Shown: positions 8,827 through 17,995 of the stretch, one piece after another
Position numbering within the stretch: the first letter of the stretch is position 1
Layout: each line of letters starts with the position of its first letter
Assembly (NCBI GenBank): GCA_016743235.1
Contig: VRZD01000022.1
Coordinates: 46,785-110,784, forward strand
Reading direction: 5' to 3'
Source of the DNA: Pantanalinema sp. GBBB05
GTDB lineage: Bacteria; Cyanobacteriota; Cyanobacteriia; Leptolyngbyales; Leptolyngbyaceae
DNA length: 64,000 bases
Notes under the pieces: model-generated
What the model was told of the DNA's origin: nothing
What the model saw: only the letters and a program-made list of their open reading frames with translations
Database searches by the model: none
Translations under genes and position numbers: made by a program

Positions 8827-9930
8827 ATGAAGGCTGAACAAGGCTCGATACTAATCGTAGATGATGTCGAGGCAAATCGTGACCTCTTAGCCCGTCGGTT
8901 GCAACGCCAGGGGCATGAGGTTGCCGTCGCTGAAGATGGACGGCAGGCGATCGAGCGATTACAGCAACAGTCTTTTGATCTAGTTTTGTGTGACATTATG
9001 ATGCCGGAAATCAACGGCTATCAAGTGTTAGAGCACCTCAAAGCAGATCCAGATCTCCGCCATATTCCGATCATTATGATTTCGGCGCTGGACGACATTG
9101 AAAGTGTCGTGCGTTGTATTGAATTAGGAGCGGAAGATTATCTATTTAAACCCTTCAATCCCACATTACTAAAAGCTCGGATTAATGCCTCTTTAGAAAA
9201 GAAGCGCTTACGTGATCAGGAACAAGCTTATCTCAAACAACTTCAGGCAGAGCAGGAAAAATCGGAGCGGTTATTATTAAGTATTCTGCCGAAACCTGTG
9301 GCTGAACAGTTAAAACAACAACAGCATTTATTTGAGCAAAATATCCTAGAGCCAGGCAGCGGCATCCGCAGTGGAATTGCTGAAAGCTTTGCCGAGGCTA
9401 CAGTTTTGTTTGCTGATATTGTTGACTTCACGCAAACCTCAAGCCATCGATCGCCGATCGAAATTGTCAATCTGCTCAATCACATTTTTTCTGCCTTTGA
9501 TTATTTAGCCGAACGTCACCAGTTAGAAAAAATTAAAACGATTGGCGATGCTTACATGGTCGTCGGAGGAGTGCCTACACCTCGACCTGATCACGCTGCT
9601 GCGATCGCCGAGATGGCATTGGATATGCAAGATGCGATCGTCAAATTTAACCAAGAAACTGGAGAATCGTTCAGTATTCGGATTGGTATTAGTACAGGCC
9701 CAGTCGTCGCGGGAGTCATCGGTACGAAAAAGTTTATTTATGACTTATGGGGCGATACAGTCAATACAGCTAGCCGGATGGAATCCCAAGGCTTACCAAA
9801 TCACATTCAAGTGACAGCCGCAACCTATCACGATTTGCACAATCAATACCAGTTTGAGGAACGGGGAAGTATTGATATTAAAGGGAAAGGGGAAATGATG
9901 ACCTACTGGCTAAAAGCAAAAATTAGCTAA
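8827..9930 (+). CDS. Response regulator with class III adenylate cyclase output
   Basis: Predicted to make cAMP from ATP under control of an N-terminal receiver. The receiver (about 8-125) has Asp near 55 (VLCDIMMPEING) and FKP lysine, followed by a helical linker and a class III cyclase domain (about 195-350). Metal-binding Asp residues sit in LFADIVDFT and in GDAYMVVGG. The Lys in EKIKTIGDAYM and the Asp in FIYDLWGDT are the adenine-selecting pair of adenylate cyclases; guanylate cyclases have Glu and Cys/Ser. Architecture resembles the C-terminal half of cyanobacterial CyaC. The ATG at 8827 is preferred over an upstream TTG at 8803. It is last in the kinase cluster, and its receiver plus linker closely match the N-terminus of the REC-kinase at 4619. 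Confidence 0.92.
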   Translation: MKAEQGSILIVDDVEANRDLLARRLQRQGHEVAVAEDGRQAIERLQQQSFDLVLCDIMMPEINGYQVLEHLKADPDLRHIPIIMISALDDIESVVRCIELGAEDYLFKPFNPTLLKARINASLEKKRLRDQEQAYLKQLQAEQEKSERLLLSILPKPVAEQLKQQQHLFEQNILEPGSGIRSGIAESFAEATVLFADIVDFTQTSSHRSPIEIVNLLNHIFSAFDYLAERHQLEKIKTIGDAYMVVGGVPTPRPDHAAAIAEMALDMQDAIVKFNQETGESFSIRIGISTGPVVAGVIGTKKFIYDLWGDTVNTASRMESQGLPNHIQVTAATYHDLHNQYQFEERGSIDIKGKGEMMTYWLKAKIS

Positions 9931-10030
9931 TTCTCACTATAGAGGCAGTAAAGCCAAGTTTTACTAATACCCTAACTAAAGATTAAGTCCTCTTTTTAGC
10001 TAAACCTAACCTCGACTAAGGAAATTCCGA

Positions 10031-10420
10031 TTAGGAAAAATGCTGTTTGAGTACATCCAAACGCGAACAATTCCAGTAATCAACATGGCTAACTATTAAG
10101 CCGTCATCATTTAAAGTAAGTTCACTCCAGCCACTAATGGCAATGAGCGGTTGCCAAGGTAAAGGTGTATTCCAGCTTAAGGTCCAATCACTTCGAATCT
10201 GGTTGCCCTGCCGCTGAATATCATGTAAATCCATGTGACAGTTCATAAACCAGCGTTGAATAAAGCCAATCATTTTCTGATAGCGATCGATTCCCCGAAA
10301 TTGGGTCATCGGATCTTTAAAGTAAACATCTTTCGCATAGAGAGTATACGTTTGATCCTGAGGAAACCGGGCATAATCAGCCTTTAACTGCTCCACGATC
10401 GTCATATCAGAATGAGTCAT
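10031..10420 (-). CDS. DUF2358 family protein
   Basis: A 129-residue soluble protein of the cyanobacterial/plastid DUF2358 family. The recognisable features are an N-terminal helix, then YAKDVYFKDPMTQFRG, and a strand-rich C-terminal half ending in VDYWNCSRLDVLKQ. This pattern resembles the SnoaL/NTF2-like cone fold, but that is inference. An internal ATG at 10405 is an equally possible start; neither has a clear ribosome site. The next upstream gene (10447) lies on the same strand 26 bp away. Function is unknown. Confidence 0.8.
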   Translation of the reverse strand: MTHSDMTIVEQLKADYARFPQDQTYTLYAKDVYFKDPMTQFRGIDRYQKMIGFIQRWFMNCHMDLHDIQRQGNQIRSDWTLSWNTPLPWQPLIAISGWSELTLNDDGLIVSHVDYWNCSRLDVLKQHFS

Positions 10421-10446
10421 ACATCAACAATAGCTCTAACAAGCAA

Positions 10447-11013
10447 TTATCCTTCGACTTGATCCCATAAGCGTTCTAGCTGATAGCGCCAAGCGGCTAG
10501 AGTGTCATTCTTGGCTTGGGTGCCCGCATTCATATCACCCATTAATCCTTCTTGATAAAAGCGATCGAGGTTTTGTAGGGTAGCTTCCAACGATTGTCCC
10601 TGACGTTTTGCTGCCCAAATAATTTGACGCATCTGTTGTTCTACCAATTGGGTAAAACAGGGGTTCAATCCCTGCTGATGCAATTCGATTAACTGTTGAA
10701 TTGCTGCTGTTAAATCTTCCAGAGTTAATCCTTCACGACTATGTTGAAACACACCCCACAGGACATTTTCTTGCAGAGCATAACGAGTTTCTCGGGTTGG
10801 ATCAAAATTCGCAGTGAGCAACTGTTCCAGAAAGGGACGAGCTTCTTGGATCGGAGCGATCGGCACCAGGATTCTTAACCAGGATTGATCATCCGACAGT
10901 AATACTAATAACCGTAGACCAGCCGTTTCTACTTGATAGGAGCCAGGGGCAAGGGTTTGCACAATGTCACCAAACAGATTGGTCAGCGCTTGAACAATAG
11001 CTTCAGGAGTCAT
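10447..11013 (-). CDS. Conserved hypothetical protein, possible YbjN/secretion-chaperone-like fold
   Basis: A 188-residue soluble protein that I do not recognise with certainty. The first about 110 residues alternate helices and hydrophobic strands (GLRLLVLLSDDQSWLRILVPI), then TANFDPTRETRYAL and VLWGVFQHSREGLTLEDL. This layout recalls YbjN and type III secretion-chaperone-like domains. The remaining part is helical. It probably shares a transcript with the DUF2358 gene 26 bp downstream. Confidence 0.6.
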   Translation of the reverse strand: MTPEAIVQALTNLFGDIVQTLAPGSYQVETAGLRLLVLLSDDQSWLRILVPIAPIQEARPFLEQLLTANFDPTRETRYALQENVLWGVFQHSREGLTLEDLTAAIQQLIELHQQGLNPCFTQLVEQQMRQIIWAAKRQGQSLEATLQNLDRFYQEGLMGDMNAGTQAKNDTLAAWRYQLERLWDQVEG

Positions 11014-11409
11014 AGCAGGTTGAGATTACCCTGAATTTTCAGGTGATTGCAGCCTTCATCCTCTTGAGTCTAGCGTTAAGTATCCGTAGTCTGAAGCCAC
11101 GGTTAGGAGCAAGCTTGCCATTTCTAACTTCAGATGTACCCAAGCCAGCTCAATTTTCTTTGAGTCAAAAGTAGAAATAAATTTGCGACCGGACATTTTA
11201 CTGGCTGCTTCAAACAGTTCACCATCCATACGATAGTTTCAATCACGGTGCAATTAGAGAGCGTGGATGAAATCAGTTCGAATATTGCGTCTTCTGAGGG
11301 GCAAACGACCGTATAGCCTGACGGCATGGCTGCACTAGCGCCCCTACAAAAAAGTATCGAAGTTATTTAATTTCCATGCCTAAGGGAGCAGGATGCAGAT
11401 CATCCGTTA
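11014..11409. other. Intergenic stretch, nothing identified
   Basis: About 400 bp between two minus-strand genes. A 65-codon minus-strand reading frame at 11130-11327 has no family resemblance and no clear ribosome site, so it is not called. I see no RNA gene, strong hairpin or repeat. Confidence 0.5.
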
Positions 11410-12222
11410 TCACTGAGCTGACTGCAACACCTGATTCAGCTTGCCACTGCGGAAACCCTCTAAATCAAGGGTGACAAATACAAAGCCCAATGTTTGAAAG
11501 TGGCTGACCAGCGTCGTCAAATTGGTGGTTAGAACAAACTCTTGAATGGACTCAGCTGGCAGTTCAATCCGAGCCGTATCTCCCTCAGAACGAACCCGTA
11601 GTTGCTTTAATCCCATCCGGCGTAAGTAAGCTTCAGCTCTCCCCACACGCTGTAACTTCGCGATCGTAATCTCCTCCCCATAAGGGAACCGCGAGCTTAG
11701 ACAGGGTTGGGCAGGTTTATCCCAGGCAGACAGCCCCAAGTGTTTCGCCAAGGCTCGAACATCAGCCTTCGTCAGCCCAACTTCAGCGAGCGGCGATCGT
11801 GCCCCCCGTTCCTTCGCGGCTTGAATCCCCGGTCGGTAGTCTGACAAATCATCGGCATTCACCCCATCCACCACATAAGGAAAGCCTCGTTCTCCTGCTA
11901 GCGGTTTTAGAGTATCGTGCAGCTCACTTTTACAGAAATAACAGCGATTGATTGGGTTGGCGGCATAGTCAGGATTCTCTAGTTCATGGGTTTGCACCAA
12001 TTCATGAACAATCCCAATCTCTGCGGCTTGCAGGCAGGCATCTTCCAGGTCTTCGGGCAGCAGAGAGGGAGAAACAGCCGTGACTGCCAATGCCCGATCT
12101 CCCAAAACATCGTAGGCAATTTTGGCAACCAGCGTACTATCAATACCACCTGAGTAAGCAATCAAAGCTTGTCCCATTTCGTTGAACAACGCTCTCAGTT
12201 GTCCTAATTGATCGACCAACAT
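11410..12222 (-). CDS. larE: LarE-type ATP-dependent sulfur transferase
   Basis: A PP-loop enzyme of 270 residues. In characterised lactate racemase systems, LarE supplies sulfur to the nickel-pincer nucleotide cofactor. The PP-loop AYSGGIDSTL is near residue 25, followed by NRCYFCKSEL near 93 and QPCLSSRFPYG near 174. The CxxC plus the Cys of CLSSR give three active-site cysteines, the pattern linked to LarE enzymes that use a [4Fe-4S] cluster rather than sacrificing a single Cys. No larB, larC or larA is next to it. LarE-like proteins are widespread outside lactate racemase operons, so the cellular role here is uncertain. Confidence 0.88.
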   Translation of the reverse strand: MLVDQLGQLRALFNEMGQALIAYSGGIDSTLVAKIAYDVLGDRALAVTAVSPSLLPEDLEDACLQAAEIGIVHELVQTHELENPDYAANPINRCYFCKSELHDTLKPLAGERGFPYVVDGVNADDLSDYRPGIQAAKERGARSPLAEVGLTKADVRALAKHLGLSAWDKPAQPCLSSRFPYGEEITIAKLQRVGRAEAYLRRMGLKQLRVRSEGDTARIELPAESIQEFVLTTNLTTLVSHFQTLGFVFVTLDLEGFRSGKLNQVLQSAQ

Positions 12223-12301
12223 GGCTAAATACCCCCTGAACCTGGTCAGTTGGGAACTACAACAACCTCTAACCTAGCGCGTTTCCGACCGGATCGGTGG
12301 G

Positions 12302-14410
12302 TTACGGCTGTTCCGATAATGCCTTCACCGATCGCGCATACTTCGCAACTACTTTTGCCAGAATGTCTAGATCGATCGGCTTGGAGATGTAATCATTGAC
12401 ACCCGACTCCAGGCAAAGATCGCGATCTCCCTTCATTGCCATGGCTGTTTGGGCAATCACTGGAATATGCTGGTAGCGATCGTCTGCTCGCAGATGCCGA
12501 GTCAGCACTAATCCATCTTCATCGGGTAGATGAACATCCATCAGAATTACGGCTGGCATGGCGCGATCGAGAGCTTGCCACATTTCCTGCCCTAGTTTTG
12601 CCCAAGTCACTTCGTACCCTAACTTACTGAGATAAGTCAGCACTAATCGAGCATTATGTGGATTATCTTCTACAAGCAACACACTGTTCGGTCGAGCCCA
12701 AACCATCGCTGGGCGAGCCTCCTCCCGCCTAGCCGCATCTACCACGGCTGCTTCAGTGTGCTGTAGAGCCCGAACTGATTTGCGCGGTTTAGTAGGTTGG
12801 GTGGTAGGTTTAGCCGAGTGCCCAGTCGCCGAGAAGGGCGATCGATCGGATGCCTCGGGCAACCCAGCAGCGTCCATTGCAGGGCCACAATCTATCACCG
12901 CTAAAGCTTCCGGCTGGCGCAGAACTGATTGATGTAGAGGCAAGAAGATACTAAACTGCGAACCGCGGTTTAGTTCTGATGTCAGCTGCACTGTACCACC
13001 ATGTAACTCAGCTAGCTTTTGCGTTAGGGCTAATCCCAATCCTGTCCCTTCACCTCGGGCTACAGCGGCATTATCCAGTTGGGAATAAGGTTTAAACAAC
13101 AACTGTTGTTGTTCCGTTGCAATGCCTGTACCCGTATCCCAGACAGTCAGGCACAAAAAGTGGTTGACTGGAGCCACTTGCAATCCAACTTGTCCCTGCA
13201 CGGTAAATTTGATGGCATTTGAGAGCAAATTGAATAACATTTGCTTCAGTCGCAACGGATCAACCGTCAACGTTGTAACGGTAGGGTCAATTTCTAGCCG
13301 CAGTTCTAACCCTTTGTCACTCGCCTTTTCCTTCACAAGCGTCATTGCCATTTGGCAAACTTCACGCACATCCACTGATTCCCATTGCAGATTGAGTTGG
13401 TTCGCTTCAATTTTGGACAGATCCAAAATGTCGTTAATCAAAGCCAGGAGATGTTGACCGCTGGTGAGAATAATCTTGAGATATTCCTGATGGCGCAGAT
13501 TCATGGCATTGAAGCCCTGTTGCTGCAACAAATGGGTAAATCCCAAAATAGAACTCAGCGGCGTCCGAATTTCGTGACTGGTATTTGCCAGGAATTCACT
13601 TTTTAGTTGATTGGTCTGCCGCAATTCTTGGTTATGGGCTAACGCCTGGTGGTGAGCTTGCTTTTGCACCCGCAACAACTGTAATTGATGCCAGGAAGCG
13701 GCACAGTGGCACACTACTTGCTCCAGGAAATTAATGCCTGCTCCATCAACGACACTAGACCCGATCGGGGATTCCGTTGGATAGCTGGGTAGCACGAATA
13801 GCCAGCCGATCGTTTGGTGGCTATGAGCAATTCGGCAAATTTGCCCTGGATATTGAGAGTGCCAAACCTCTATATCTTCAGTCGAGATCGAGCTATTAAG
13901 CTCCAACCGGAACGGCGAACCAGCGGCGAGCAACCAAGGAAAAAAGGGCTTTGGGCTAAGCACGGGAGGAAACATGTGGCGGATCGTCCAATGAGCCTGC
14001 TCATCCCCTGCTCGATCGAACGATACATCAGCGGCTAATCGAGGTTCATTGTTCGCTGAACCATGGCTGGTACTTCCGGGTGACGTTGGCAGGGCGATCG
14101 CAACTAAGCAATCATCCAGGGCAGTCCCCAATGCCTGGATCACGACCTGAAACAGCTCCGCTTCAGCTTGAGCGGCAACCACGATCGCGCCATCATCTAG
14201 TTCCAAATACGCTGTCACACACCGTTGCAACGATCGTCCAAGGTGATTGAGGCACTGTTCATAACGAAGTTGAATTTCTAGCTGCCGCATCTGCACAGCC
14301 CTGGAGGTAGACAAAGTTTCGGAAGGGAATCTCGTCATCCAGGCACTACCACGGATCAGGTGAACGTCTGGATAATCCTGTTCAGGCGGTAAATTAGAAT
14401 GCTGACCCAT
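12302..14410 (-). CDS. Hybrid histidine kinase with C-terminal receiver
   Basis: A soluble protein of 702 residues. The N-terminal about 245 residues form an unassigned sensory region, possibly GAF-like. A coiled linker leads to HisKA (SEFLANTSHEIRTPLSSILGF), then HATPase with N box (LFNLLSNAIKF) and DTGTGI. A Pro/Ala/Thr-rich linker precedes a receiver with phospho-Asp in VILMDVHLPDEDG and SKPID lysine. There are no membrane helices. It is separated from the 1-9930 kinase cluster by three minus-strand genes and has no adjacent response regulator, so its partner is unknown. Confidence 0.92.
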   Translation of the reverse strand: MGQHSNLPPEQDYPDVHLIRGSAWMTRFPSETLSTSRAVQMRQLEIQLRYEQCLNHLGRSLQRCVTAYLELDDGAIVVAAQAEAELFQVVIQALGTALDDCLVAIALPTSPGSTSHGSANNEPRLAADVSFDRAGDEQAHWTIRHMFPPVLSPKPFFPWLLAAGSPFRLELNSSISTEDIEVWHSQYPGQICRIAHSHQTIGWLFVLPSYPTESPIGSSVVDGAGINFLEQVVCHCAASWHQLQLLRVQKQAHHQALAHNQELRQTNQLKSEFLANTSHEIRTPLSSILGFTHLLQQQGFNAMNLRHQEYLKIILTSGQHLLALINDILDLSKIEANQLNLQWESVDVREVCQMAMTLVKEKASDKGLELRLEIDPTVTTLTVDPLRLKQMLFNLLSNAIKFTVQGQVGLQVAPVNHFLCLTVWDTGTGIATEQQQLLFKPYSQLDNAAVARGEGTGLGLALTQKLAELHGGTVQLTSELNRGSQFSIFLPLHQSVLRQPEALAVIDCGPAMDAAGLPEASDRSPFSATGHSAKPTTQPTKPRKSVRALQHTEAAVVDAARREEARPAMVWARPNSVLLVEDNPHNARLVLTYLSKLGYEVTWAKLGQEMWQALDRAMPAVILMDVHLPDEDGLVLTRHLRADDRYQHIPVIAQTAMAMKGDRDLCLESGVNDYISKPIDLDILAKVVAKYARSVKALSEQP

Positions 14411-15153
14411 ACAAACCGGGAAATGTGCTGAAACGGCTACAGCGACGTAAAAGCATAAACTGAGGATTGAACTTGAAACCTAAAAGTTCCAAACAGCACT
14501 GCCTACAGGGATTAACGACCACTCACCATCAACCAAGGAAGCAACTACAACTTTTCAGTTGCTGAGTCATATTACTTAACATTGACAGGATTGGGATGAC
14601 CATTACATCTCCAATCTAACTGAATCTAGGCAATCTTCCTATGAAGATTAACCCCTTAAATAAGTAAAATTACTGTATAGAGAGCCCTATCCTGTCCAGA
14701 ATATATGGTGTCAGTCATCAAAGGCTAGCATTTTTATTTGGCAACGGAAATAGCTATTGCCCCATGAGAACAGCTAACTGTAGTTTTACAGTAATTAATC
14801 CTGAGTCAAGAGCATGAAACAGGAATAAACTCAGCAAATTGATTGAAGCTGAATAAACATTGACGATTTTTCACTGAAAATTAACAATCGTAACTAACCT
14901 GTTGTTCTTTTACGTGGAAGTACAGGATACTTAATCACAACAACTCTGACTCTTAACTATCTAGTTGGTTGGCTTTTAACAACATTATTGAGAATTGGAT
15001 TATTCACACTTTAGGTCTGGTCATGCCAACCCAAGTGTGCGATCGCAATTCCTGCAATAGACAGCGCTTGTCCTCACGCAGTCATCTCAGGTGTTCATGA
15101 GAACATTTTGGTGACTAAACATTTCGTTCTAAAGCTGATTTTGGGTTCCCTGC
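14411..15153. other. Long divergent intergenic region
   Basis: About 740 bp between the divergent kinase (minus) and the gene at 15154 (plus). It must hold promoters for one or both. I see a small perfect stem, AATCTTC/GAAGATT around 14632-14650, and a single HIP1-like site near 15041. No reading frame, tRNA or known RNA is evident. Confidence 0.5.
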
Positions 15154-16203
15154 ATGGCATACTCGGTTGCATTTCCTGGTCATTTACACGTTTTGCGTCA
15201 GTCTGGTGCGGCTGCCAAATCAGGCTCAGGTGCGTCTAAACCTGCTTCTCTCGCTGCTCTATGGGCAAAGAACTATGTCACATCGCTGGCAAACCGTGAT
15301 GAGGCTGAACAACTTAAGCAAACCAGCGAACTGGCAGAGATCGCATCAGCGGAAGGTAGGCTGCGAACCGCAAACTTCTTAAAGCAAAATCTTACTCAAG
15401 CCAGCGCTAAAGCTTGGTCGCTGACGAATGAGTTACTAGCAGATGAAATTTGGCGACATGGCATTAACCCACAAGTGATTAATCCCTGGCAAATTGCTGC
15501 CGATTCGCATCACTTGTTTGAAATTGCCTTAAATGCCTATGGGGAACGGGTAACACCACGGCGGCTCTCGGTTCTCGTCAATAATGAGTTTGGTCGAGTG
15601 CGGCAAAAATACACCGCCGAGGATCCACGCGCGATCGGTGTAGTCAGCATGCAATTTCACTACACTGGGCAATTATTATTGGATTACCTGTCCCCCAGTG
15701 AACACTTACTGCTTCAGCACTACTTCAAGGTGATGGATGACCATCTGTATATGCCCTTGAAAGCGGCCTATGAAGCGGCGGCGGCTTATGATTACGACTC
15801 ACCTCTCCTCCAGGCAGTGCGGGAACTGCTCCCCAACAGCACCCGAATTGCCCAGGAAGTGTGCAAACGGATTAGCCAACAATATCCTGGTTATCAAAGC
15901 TACAGTGGCTCTCTCGGTGCTTTAAAGGTACGCATCTCTAGCATTCGGGATGTAGAAATGTTCCAGGTGTATCTCTGCCTGTGTGTGCTGGAAAATAGCA
16001 TCCAGTCAGTCCAGCAGGAACTCTTTCCCCTTTGCGTCATGCTTTACCCTCGTCTAAAGGTGAGCTGGAAGCTGGTGCAGGAAATGTTACACGCGATCGG
16101 CTGGGAAATGCATGATCTGTTATCTGCGGATACCGTTGCGGCTTTTCTGCCTTATTTATCTGAAGTTACGGAAATGTTCTCGATCGAGGCATTTCAAGAG
16201 TAG
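15154..16203 (+). CDS. Conserved cyanobacterial hypothetical protein
   Basis: A soluble, largely helical protein of 349 residues that I do not recognise. The N-terminal 40 residues are Ala/Ser/Gly-rich and probably disordered. The body is helix-rich, with a central segment RAIGVVSMQFHYTGQLLLDYL and a repeated-looking C-terminal helical section. It has no signal peptide, membrane helix or known catalytic motif. The 5' upstream gap is unusually long (about 740 bp), and a hairpin follows the stop codon. Confidence 0.65.
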   Translation: MAYSVAFPGHLHVLRQSGAAAKSGSGASKPASLAALWAKNYVTSLANRDEAEQLKQTSELAEIASAEGRLRTANFLKQNLTQASAKAWSLTNELLADEIWRHGINPQVINPWQIAADSHHLFEIALNAYGERVTPRRLSVLVNNEFGRVRQKYTAEDPRAIGVVSMQFHYTGQLLLDYLSPSEHLLLQHYFKVMDDHLYMPLKAAYEAAAAYDYDSPLLQAVRELLPNSTRIAQEVCKRISQQYPGYQSYSGSLGALKVRISSIRDVEMFQVYLCLCVLENSIQSVQQELFPLCVMLYPRLKVSWKLVQEMLHAIGWEMHDLLSADTVAAFLPYLSEVTEMFSIEAFQE

Positions 16204-16220
16204 CAACTCGATAACACTGG

Positions 16221-16254
16221 AATCGATCAGGTTTCGCCCCATATCTGATCGATT
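16221..16254. terminator. Perfect 10-bp inverted repeat between convergent genes
   Basis: AATCGATCAG (16221-16230) pairs exactly with 16245-16254 around a 14-nt loop. It lies just after the stop at 16203 and overlaps the stop codon of the convergent rsmI gene. There is no T-run, so intrinsic termination is only a possibility; it could slow convergent transcription from both sides. Confidence 0.4.
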
Positions 16255-17101
16255 ACTCGTCTGCGATCGACAATGCCAGTTGGTAGATTTGGCGACGGGG
16301 TAAGGTCGTTTGCTGAGCTAACTGGCGGCTCGCTTCCGAACGAGATAAGCCTTGAGCCAATAGCGATTTTAGTTCTGCCACGATCGCGGTATCTGAAAGC
16401 GTGATGTGAGCTTGTTCAGCCCCAGCGACCACAATCGTGTACTCTCCTTGCGGCTCTCGTTGCTGGTAGTCAGCGATGGCGGCAGAGATCGTGCCCCGCC
16501 ATAGTTCTTCATGTAACTTAGTCAACTCCCGTGCTAGAACCACCTGTCGTGTTTCCCCTAAAATCATCAGATCTTGCAACGTTGCCCGTAAGCGATGCGG
16601 CGCTTCGTAAAAAATCAACGTCCGACGTTCAGCCTTCAGTGTCTCTAAATGGGTGCGACGAGCCGATGCTTTGGCTGGTAGAAACCCTTCAAAAACAAAG
16701 CGATCGCTGGGCAGTCCGGAGGCTGTCAAAGCGGCGATCGCGGCGCTACAACCCGGAATGGGCACAACGGCTAGACCTGCGGCGACACAAGCACTAACGA
16801 GGTCATAACCTGGATCCGAAATCCCTGGCATACCAGCATCGCTGACTAGTGCGATCGCTTTGCCTTGCTGTAGGCGATCGACTAATTCCCCCGTGCGACC
16901 ATGGCGATTGTGGTCGTGATAGCTAATTTGTGGGGTGGCTACCTGAAAGTATTGCAATAACTTGCCGGTGTGGCGAGTATCCTCCGCCGCAATTAGATCG
17001 ACCGTCTGTAAGATCCGCACGGCCCGGAAGGTCATATCTTCCAGATTGCCGATCGGGGTACCAACGATGTATAACGTTCCCGGTTTAGGGTCAGAAGGCA
17101 T
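16253..17101 (-). CDS. rsmI: 16S rRNA (cytidine(1402)-2'-O)-methyltransferase
   Basis: Methylates the ribose of C1402 in 16S rRNA using S-adenosylmethionine, which helps decoding accuracy. The 282-residue length is typical. The tetrapyrrole-methylase fold shows GTLYIVGTPIGNLEDMTFRA at the N-terminus, LVSDAGMPGISDPGYDLV near residue 82 and GCSAAIAALTASGLPSDRF near 117. The ATG at 17101 overlaps, on the opposite strand, the start codon of the PfkB gene within the palindrome CATG. No alternative start would keep the first strand of the fold. Confidence 0.95.
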   Translation of the reverse strand: MPSDPKPGTLYIVGTPIGNLEDMTFRAVRILQTVDLIAAEDTRHTGKLLQYFQVATPQISYHDHNRHGRTGELVDRLQQGKAIALVSDAGMPGISDPGYDLVSACVAAGLAVVPIPGCSAAIAALTASGLPSDRFVFEGFLPAKASARRTHLETLKAERRTLIFYEAPHRLRATLQDLMILGETRQVVLARELTKLHEELWRGTISAAIADYQQREPQGEYTIVVAGAEQAHITLSDTAIVAELKSLLAQGLSRSEASRQLAQQTTLPRRQIYQLALSIADE

Positions 17102-17954
17102 GGCAACACAGGGATTATTTGTAGGATTGGTGACACTGGATTTAATTTACCGGACTGCCCAACTTCCCGATCGCAATCAAAAACTAGTAGCCTCCGATTA
17201 TTTGGTAGCCGCAGGGGGTCCAGCGACTAACGCAGCGGTTGCCTTTAGCTATCTGGGGAACTCAGCCACCGTATTAGGCGGAGTTGGGTCACATCCGATC
17301 ACTCACTTGATTCTCACCGATTTACGGCAGTGTGGTGTCACTGTGATCGATCTCGCCCCAAGTCAACTGACACCACCTCCTGTATCCTCAATCCTCGTCA
17401 CAGACACCACTGGCGATCGAGCCATCATTTCGATTAATGCTGTGAAAACCCAAGCGATCGCTGATGCTATTCCCGCCAACGTGTTTAAGCCCATTGAAGT
17501 CGTGCTAATTGATGGTCATCAAATCGCAGTAGGACAAGCGATCGCGCAACAAGCTAAGGCGCAAGGCATCCCGATCGTCCTCGATGGTGGCAGTTGGAAA
17601 CCAGGGTTAGAAACAATTTTGCCGTGGATCGATTACGCCATTTGTTCTGCGAATTTCCAGCCCCCAGGCTGCCACTCGGAAGCTGATGTATTTGGCTATT
17701 TAACCAAACTAGGTATTCCCCATATAGCTGTTACGCATGGAGAACAGCCCATCCAGTATCGCGCTCGCACTCAATCTGGCACGATCGCTGTCCCCAGCAT
17801 CCCCGCTGTAGATACCCTGGGAGCCGGAGACATTTTTCATGGCGCTTTCTGTCATTACCTGCTACAAACTAGTTTTGTTGAGGCATTAGCTCAAGCGGCT
17901 GAGGTTGCAGCACACTCCTGCCGATTTTTTGGCACCAGGGCGTGGAGAGAGTAG
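17100..17954 (+). CDS. PfkB/ribokinase-family sugar kinase
   Basis: A 284-residue cytoplasmic kinase that transfers phosphate from ATP to a sugar or nucleoside; the substrate cannot be read from sequence. It has the N-terminal ribokinase pattern (GLVTLDLIYRTAQLPDRNQK), a glycine-rich AAGGPATNAAVA and the C-terminal signature DTLGAGDIFHGAF carrying the catalytic Asp. I chose the ATG at 17100; the frame is open further upstream, but that part runs antisense to rsmI and shows no family similarity. It is followed after 17 bp by the CysQ-like phosphatase gene, probably in one transcript. Confidence 0.92.
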   Translation: MATQGLFVGLVTLDLIYRTAQLPDRNQKLVASDYLVAAGGPATNAAVAFSYLGNSATVLGGVGSHPITHLILTDLRQCGVTVIDLAPSQLTPPPVSSILVTDTTGDRAIISINAVKTQAIADAIPANVFKPIEVVLIDGHQIAVGQAIAQQAKAQGIPIVLDGGSWKPGLETILPWIDYAICSANFQPPGCHSEADVFGYLTKLGIPHIAVTHGEQPIQYRARTQSGTIAVPSIPAVDTLGAGDIFHGAFCHYLLQTSFVEALAQAAEVAAHSCRFFGTRAWRE

Positions 17955-17995
17955 ATGGAGGAGATAGGGAGATGGGGGAGATGACGGAGCAGGAG
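17942..17995 (+). repeat. Purine-rich repeat at gene junction
   Basis: An almost pure purine tract (GGAGGAGATAGGGAGATGGG type) spans the end of the PfkB gene and the start of the CysQ-like gene. It matches the word content of tracts at 38350, 51079 and 55490. It supplies both the likely ribosome site (GGAGGAG, 17957-17963) and the ATG at 17972. Confidence 0.5.

Noticed and set aside
11130..11327. 65-codon minus-strand frame
   Set aside because: Short, no family match, no clear start signal; treated as chance.
16221..16254. Intrinsic terminator call with high confidence
   Set aside because: The stem is perfect but has a 14-nt loop and no T-run on either strand; recorded with low confidence.
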